A program made the translations under genes and the position numbers. The notes beneath the pieces are model-generated. The model was not told the DNA's origin and did no database searches. It was given only the letters and a program-made list of their open reading frames with translations. Of a stretch of 64,000 nucleotides of DNA, positions 51,367 through 60,633 are shown one piece after another. Origin of the DNA: Monoplex corrugatus (lineage: Eukaryota > Mollusca > Gastropoda > Littorinimorpha > Ranellidae); contig CM060307.1 of the NCBI GenBank assembly GCA_030674185.1, forward strand, positions 63,829,653 to 63,893,652, written 5' to 3'. How positions within the stretch are numbered: the first letter of the stretch is position 1; each line of letters starts with the position of its first letter.

Positions 51367-52771
51367 ACACACACCAATCTGTACCTTGGCCAGCAGCCCA
51401 CAAAGAGGGCACCTGCCCCTCTGACAGGTGATGCTTCAGTTTCTGTCCAAAATAAAAAGAAAACGCTATTAAGTATGATTACCACAGAAATATGGATACA
51501 AACTGATCAATAATAGTTTTTTGTTTGTTTGCATGCTTTTTTGTGTTATGTTCTGAGCACTGATATTTTAGATACATGTGTGCAATATACCCACTATCTG
51601 GCCAATGCTTACAGTCTCAAAAAAAAAACACAGTAAATTTTTTTTTCCTCAATCAGAGATCAAAGAAATTTACAGAAATGGGAAAAGACTTGGAGGGAAG
51701 GTGAAGAGGAATGTGGAAAGCAGAATGCATTTTTTGGCAGTAGTTTTTAATCATCTAATTTTTTAATCAGGGGTGAGAAGTTGGGGTAAAGGAAATGATA
51801 AATCATGTTGTGTGTCATGTGGTTCTGGGATGGGTTGCTGTCTAGTGGTTTTGTAGGACGTTGGTGTGGTCAGTTTGTTCTGAGGGCCTGGATGTGTTTT
51901 CATCCATTTCTATGGAATATCTCTTTTGTACATTGCAGATTTAGTTATATACATTTCATTACATTGTAGCCTAGACTGGTCCAATAACAGACTGATGCAA
52001 TGACCGACATAAAACCCATACCCTAGGCAGGACCTCAAGACATTGCTGATGCAGAGGGCATATATGCACACTTATGACTTATGTCATGATTGTTTTGGGT
52101 CCTCTTGTTCATATGACATCTGTGGCGTCAGTGAGCGCAGAAATACCATCTTCATAACCTGAAACTGATACAGCCTGCATACCCCATCCTCAGTGGGCAT
52201 GCATGCTGAGTATGTTCATGTTTCCATTAGCCACACTGTGTACAAGTACACACAGAGGGGGTTCAAGGCACTAGGAGGTCTGCATATATGTTGACCTGAG
52301 AAATCAAAACAAACAAAAATCTTTTGCCCACCACACATTACCCATGCAGGTTCAAACTCATTCCAAAGTGAACTCTTCCAACCTAACCAATTGCCTATCC
52401 TGTCCATAAATAATACAGTAAAATGGTAGGTCAGCTCACTTGGAGTTTAAAATGGCATCAATTGCAGAGCACAACTGATTTGATTACAACATAAAAACAA
52501 AACACTGACCAAACACAATTACTAGAAAATAAACAAATGATCAATAAGTTAGAAGCTTAGAAACATAACTTGTGGTAACTGTAAAACACAACTGATTTCA
52601 GTTGACATTACTGACAGGTAACATTTGTTTGTGTAGATTCTGTGCTACAAACACTTTATCTCCCAGACCACATAATCCCCTAAACCACAAAATAAATAAA
52701 ACATAAAATTAGTAATTAAAAAGATCCAATAACAGGAGGTGGAAAAACCTAGACCTGTTATTTCATTAACT

Positions 52772-52840
<69 letters not shown>

Positions 52841-55010
52841 ACACATATATATATACACACATACACACACACAAACCCATGGAAACACAGACACACATAT
52901 ATGCATGCACAGACATACACATATACATAACACACAAAACACAAATATGACTATCCAGCTAGATATTCTTGTTCCACATTTGTTACAATGAACTGTTGTT
53001 AGCCATTTTCTATGACTTTTTTTTCTTTTTAATTATAGAGATTTTTCACCTAAACAGACATGGAGGAGGAGGGCAATAGAGGGTGAGGGAGGGGGGAAGG
53101 AGAGTAAGGAGAGAGAGAAATGAAATGAAATAAATGATTTAATAAACTAGGCCTTTTGCCTATATCAATGACATCTGGAACAGGCAGGAAAGGGTTCACG
53201 GACTTCAACATGTTAAATGATAACACTGAATCCATGCTTCCTCCAGTCTTTCATGAAATAATCTATGAGAGGAAAAAAAAGAGTGACAGTGTGTGATATA
53301 AGAAATCAATATGAAAAAGAAAAGTACTGTACTCAGCTGAAGACTTGACAGAATGAAACAATGTTTTGTCAACTCTTTAGGTAAGCACAGTGCATTTCTT
53401 TTTCATATGAAATAACATATGTTTAAGAAAATTTCTGTTTTGAAAACAGATAGTCAGATAGACACAATGAGAATGAATTTTATCAATGCTTAGAGAAGTT
53501 TTCTGTTTTGAAAACAGATAGAGAGACATACAGACACAATGAGAATGAACTGCACCATACCTGAACAGTGTTCTGATAGGAATGCAGTCTCCTCTTCAGA
53601 ACCTCCAGTTCCACCTCATGCCCACAGGAACCCTAAAAATGAAATAAAACAACACATTATGATAAATACAAAACAAACAAACAAATGGTATCCCAATACT
53701 TTCATCATTAACCTCTTCCCTTCATTTTTATGTGATGTCAGTGCACACAGAATTTATTATTCCAAATGCAGAACGCAGTAGCTGAGACTAAAACTTCAGT
53801 TTACACAGTAGCTGATCTTGTTCATTTCTTCCCTATCACACTGCTAGAGAAAAGCAGCCCTCAATACTGTTATGCACAACCACATGTATTGTTAGAGAAT
53901 GCAGGGTAATTCCTGACCCTCTATTATCAAAAATTTCAAAAAGCTACCTCAGCACAGCTGATTTTAGCTACAACCTACTAACAATAGAACAATCCACTTG
54001 ACAAAGATCCCATAATAGCAGAACAAAGTTAACGATTGTAGCTAGAATAACAATAATTAACTTGGAAATGTCTATTTATCACACAATTCTGGGAAAGGAT
54101 TGAAGGAATGTTGAAATTAGAATGTACTACATGTGCAACTATCAAATTAACTGAAAACTTGGTGCAGTTTGGCATGAATAAAAACATACACACAGACTTG
54201 GCATTTGATTTAATAATATGTTTCGCAAAAATGTACATATATAAATGCAAATTAAAAAAAGCCTTTGCCAAACACAACCCGCTTTCAAAAAAATATCTTA
54301 CAACATTTCACTGAAGAGTTCAATGCAAAACTGACATGGAATTTTAACTCTTCTACCATATGACAGAACTTGACACTCTTTTCTGTATCTGTAAAGTATA
54401 AAATGTCTGCTTCATGCCTTCTATCATAAACTTACAGATAATCTGCATGTTCATGAAATTTCATTCTTACACTTGATTGCATCTACGCTTACTATTCTAT
54501 ATTTGTCCTTGTACCTTGTGAAAATAAATTTAAAACAAGTTTGAAGGAAAAAAAAAAGTTAACCATAAGAAAGCAACAACAATAACAGCAATTAAAATAA
54601 CACCAACAACTTTGTAAGGTCTTGGTGAAAACAAATCAGAACCAAGTTTGAAAAAAAACAACTATGTAGTGGTAACTTGTTCACTTCAAATTTAAACAGA
54701 CATGATTTTGTGTTAAGAGAAAAACTGATTTGTCCCAACTCCACAAACATACTATATTCAATGACAGCTTGAAAGGGCGGTGAACTCCTGCGTTCAGCTG
54801 CAATCAATGCCAGTGGCAACAGATTAAAGCACAAAGCTAATATATGCAGCACATAAATGTGTCACACTACAAACTTTTGATTGGTTCAACTTGGTGGTTG
54901 GCACCCAACTTAAACCAATCAAAAACACAGTTTCAACACAGATGTTTGGTTCCAGTGATCAGAGATAGAGTCAGAAAGACCAATCAATCAACAGAAACAA
55001 GGCACTAGAG

Positions 55011-55049
<39 letters not shown>

Positions 55050-57879
55050 ACACACACACACACAACAGAGTCTAACAGAAAGAGACAGAAATTTTATGGC
55101 AATTTTTCTGTACAAGCAACAAAGCAATCATCACTTTACCTTGCCCTGTCGCAGCTGCAGAATATTCTCATTGAGCTGAGCATTCAGTTTTTCCAGCTCA
55201 CTCATCTGATATTCTGTTTCCTCTAGCAGCGCCACCTTGCTCCGCATTTCAGTCAATGCGGCCGTGGGGACCTTCACGGAGGTGGCATCATCCTCAACTT
55301 GTTGCTGCCGATGTAGTTCTGCCTGAGTAGCTTCTAACTGCCGTTGAAGTACAACCACACGTTTCTGACAATCCTCCAACTTTTGAGGCAATTGTTGCTT
55401 CTGCGCGGGAGGCATGTTCTCCAGCACCTGTGGAATATAGGAGAGATGACCAAATTCCTACTTACTATTACAAGTACTACAGAAATGATTATTCTGATAC
55501 TTCTTAGGGCAACTGCAACTAGTGCAAGTTTTCTTTCTCTAAATTTGTTTTTATTCATTCATTTTTGTAGGTGGCAGGACAAAAGTAAGTGAGGTTGTTT
55601 CCAAAATAGGTACTCTATGAAGGAAGGCCATGAAGTTAATTGATAAGTCAACTGATCATACAACAGCTCATTAACTGCAAAAGTACACATTACTTTGCAC
55701 AGGTATCTACTGACCCTGTGACACTGATAAGACAACAGTATAGACCAGCTCTCCTGCTTCTGCTATTTTGTCTATTTGAATGCAATACTCACTGCAAACA
55801 TTACAATCTGACATTTTCTCATACAGTCAGATCCTCCTCCTCATCATCATGTGACCTGCTACATGGCATTGGCAATCACGGCCCTCCATACTAATCTATC
55901 CTTTGCTGCTGCAAGTACATCTCCTACCCTCTCTGTCTTCATCCACTCCACAAGTCCATCCATAGTTTCTCCCTGGGTCTACCTGTGCTCGTTTTCCCTC
56001 CAGCTTTCCTGTTGTGACCAGGTGCTCAAATTTCTCTTTCCTCACTAAATGTCCTATCTATGTTGCTCGTCTTTTCCTAATCTTCTTCATCAATGTTCTT
56101 TCTGTGTCTGCCTCCTCCAAGACTGTCTTGTGTTTTTTTCTTTGCTGTCCATACAACTCTTAACATTCAGAATGAAACTAAAAATTGCAACTTGGAATGT
56201 AAGAACATTACTGCAAAAAGGAAAATTCAAAATGTCAAAATGGAGATGGAAAGGCTTAACATCAATATTTCAGGTCTAGAGGAGGTGAGATGGAAGGGGG
56301 CAGGCATGATAACATCAGGCAAGCATAAAATTACATGTTCTGGTGGAGACACACATGAAAGAGGAGTAGGCATCAAAATGGACAGTGACAAGTCAATGTC
56401 TATCAAAGAATACTGAGCTATATCAGGCCGAGTTTTATTAGTTAGATTGGATGGCAAGCCATCTGATATCAACATCATCCAAGTCTATGCACCAACATCC
56501 GCAAGTACTGAGTCATATCCTACTATTACTTAACAAAAGTGAGAAAAAAGCAAAGCTATTAAATCCAAGACTAACCTGGCTGCCAACAGTTTCAAACTCG
56601 ACCAGGCGTGCCTTCAGTCTGTTTTCACTACGTTGTAACTGATTCACTTTGTCTTTCAAAATCTCCTCTGTCTGTTCCAGTTCTCGCACACGAGCTTGAG
56701 CATCAATATCACGCAGCTCATATTCACGTACCTGAAGAATATGTCACAAATATAACATTTAACTTCAACTATTCATGCAATGCAAAAATCTTATTTCAGT
56801 CACATTCTGTCAATATAATGTTTTGTGGCATATGTTATACATTTACAACCTTTCATGTTATATGCACAATACTAAATCAGTTACTATCTTTGTGGAATCA
56901 AATTGTCAACAAAAAGTCTATTTTCAATTTGTGTTAAAAGTTCTTTCCCTTATGTTGTATACAGTCACCTTCAGAATTGGTTCCCTTTCAGATGTAATGG
57001 ATTCTTTTCTTTTAACTGACTATCATACTGGCACAGAGGGAAACTGGAACAATGAGGCAGTCAGTTATACTGCACAAGTGTGTTGTTATTACAGCAACAG
57101 TAAACAGCTAATTATTTAACATTTTCCTTCCTTTCTTCTTCTTTTGTTTGTCTGCTTCTTTCTTTGTTCTTTTGTAGACATTCCACACATGGGCCAAACT
57201 AAAAGATAGGATAACGTTTATACTCTACCCCTTACCTTTTTCTGCAGTGACCCTTCATTTTTCTGCAGACTTTCCACATGCTGACTCAGCCCCATCTGTG
57301 CATCAGTGGCAGCTGACAACTTGCGGTCCATTTCATGGATTTGTCCCTGTTGTTGGGCCACATGCTGAGATAGCACTGCATTCTCTTCTACCGCACGTTG
57401 TAACCGTGAAGACAGGTCCATGTTGATCACATCAAGCTCTGATGCCTTGCTGTGAGCAGCTGCTTCAGAATTCTCTGTATGCTGTAGGCGGCTCTGCAGA
57501 CTTGCTTCCATGTTTTCGTAGTTCTTTAACCTCTGGACTAACGTGGTCTCCAAGGCTTCCAGCTCTTTCACGCGGATTTCTAAGTATTCTGTGCGGTCTG
57601 ACAATCCCCCCTTTTCAATCTGAAGATCTTGGACCATCTTGCGAAGTGAGACCTCTGAAGAGGAGAGCTGTTCCATAGAGGCGTAAGGTCACCTGACTTG
57701 CTCAGCCACACCTCTTCATCAAGTTTCAGCTTACGCACTAACTCTCGCAGTCTACGTTCATGAACCTAAAACAAGACAATTGCAGGGATGATTATGAAGC
57801 TCTTGGTCCATAAACACCACATACTTACTCTTTTCTTTGTTTGTCTTTTTTTCTTTCTTTGTCTTTCATTTAGTATCAT

Positions 57880-57941
<62 letters not shown>

Positions 57942-59567
57942 ACCTCCTTCCTATTCTGTTTTATTAATTCCATACAAATAATTATCTACATATCAGTAAC
58001 AGAATAAATGTAGAATCAAAACACTAAACTAGCATGCTTTACAATACAAACTTTGATCACGCACTTATTTTGCATTATTTTCTGTATAATAATGAAAACT
58101 TTTTTCTTAGTTTAACAGTACAAAAATGAAGGAAATAAAACCAGCTCAGCAAAATAACCCACAGCAAACAAATGCAATGCCATAAGCAAGAAGATTGTTG
58201 CCTGATTTTATCACAAAGAACATTGAAGAAACCTTTTGCCTTCAAGGTCCAATGCTATATTTGTGGCAGCGCCAAACAGTGGACATTGAAGGTAATGGCT
58301 TCTACAAAAGCAATGCCCTTACCTCTAGTTCATGAACACGATCCTCCAGTCTTGACACAGTATCTTCAAGTTCACTGCAGCGGTTGTAAAGTGAACGTTC
58401 ACTGTCCTCCAGTCCAGACACCTGTGAACGCAGGTTCCTCTCCTGCAGCATCAGCTCTCGTATCCTGACATTCTGCTCGTGAATCATAGCTTTGTCTTTG
58501 CGAGCTATTTCATGGAGCTGCTCTCTGTCTGACTCTACCTCAGTCAACTGTAAACACAAGACCAAAGCTGACTCGAGTTCATTTACAACTTTTTAAAAAT
58601 AATTTTTAGTGCTGTTAATGACTTGTACATTTCTGATGCTGTTCCATTTCAAAGACTGCCTATCCTTCACCTTTCTATTTGACTGGAATAGCTGAAAATG
58701 TTTCTATTTGCCTACACTTTTGGAAGTTTAAGAACATCTAAGGAAAAAAAAGGTGCACAACAAATGATCCAATCTGATATCTATTCTAGTAATGAATCCC
58801 ACTGCTTTCAGGGTCTATTAAATGTTGTGGTGGTTGGAACAGTGACTGACGGCAATCACTGTTTGCCCAATTTTATTCATATAATCTTTTTGATAATGTG
58901 ATTTCAGATACACAAAGAGTAACCTTGCAAGAAAAATACAAAATGGCAACACAGCGATAAATACTGACCTGCTGTCTAAGATAACTCTCGAGATTCTCCA
59001 GTTCTTTGATGCGCTTCTGGAGCACATCTTCAGGCTTCTCCAGCATGGCTGCGTCAGAGGTAGGATCTGCACTGGGCTCTCCCTCTGACACTGACCCACT
59101 GCTGCCCACAGGCTCCTCTCTTCTGCCTCCTACAAAGACCACACCTACCTCCTTTCCGGCCCCTGGACTCTGGGCCTGAAACAAACAGCAGATAAGAAAA
59201 TTACAGCAAACATACACTTCAACATAACAGTAAGACTATGCAGCCACACATTTTCCCTCTCTCTATGTTTTTTTCACAAACATCCCCCCCACACACACAC
59301 ACATGCATGCATGCAGCACGCACTCACACACACGCACACACACACAGCATATGTAAAAACACACCCATTCAAGTATTCATGAAGAAACATACACATAGTA
59401 AATGATTACAAAAAAAATGTTTTAACACACACACACACACACACACACGCACACCACACGCACGCTCACCACACGCACACACCACACACACACACATACA
59501 TGTCGCGCGCACACACACATACATGCTAAGGAAGAAAGGGTTTCTCTCACACACACACACGCACGCC

Positions 59568-59627
<60 letters not shown>

Positions 59628-60367
59628 ACACAACACACAACACACACACACACACACTAAGAAAAAAGGGTTTGGCACACACACAACACACACACACAAA
59701 CAACACACATACATGTACACACATGCATACACACAACACATACACACACAATACAAACACACAAAATTCCAATAATAAAACCAAACTCTTTTTTCCTTAG
59801 CAGCAAAGAGGATGATTGCAACATCAAATCCTTAAAACTACTTACACGGACTTGCAACTTCTGTTCCAAAGAGTCCCTTTCGCTGCAAGCTCTAACTTCT
59901 CCTTGAGATAGTGGCTATTGAGAGCTTCCAGATCCTCCACCTTCTTCCTCCACTCAGAATGCTCTCCCTCTAATTGCTCGATACGGAACTGAAGTTCGTC
60001 GCGGCTGGCTGATGTGGGTCGAGGTCGGAATGCTAAGCGTCTCTCCGCTTCATGGAGCCTGCGTTCCAGATTGGCTTTGGCCAGCTGAGGTGTGAAAAAA
60101 AATTAATCATATGTCATTCAGTGTGTGGGAAAGTTGTCAAGAAACATACCAAGCATAAAAACACAGCTTAAAATGAACTAAGAATTACAAACCAATGTAA
60201 AATGAAAGAATGGGAACCCTTCTCAACCCAAACCTCCATTACAAAAAGAATCACAATGGTCAAACCATAAAAATCTCAATTTTCACACGCTAAATGTGTG
60301 ATTCAAATTCAGCAAAAACATACTAACAAACAGCACAGAAGTCTATACTCAGAAATTCTCATAAATT

Positions 60368-60401
<34 letters not shown>

Positions 60402-60574
60402 AGAGAGAGAGGAAGAGAGGTGCATATATATACATATAAAAAAAAAAGGTGTATACTTGTATACATATCAATTTATCTATATATCTATGTCTATATTATA
60501 TATCTATGAAAGGGGTATACTTGTATACATATATCAATCTATCTATATCTATATCTGTATCTGTGAATGTGTGT

Positions 60575-60633
<59 letters not shown>

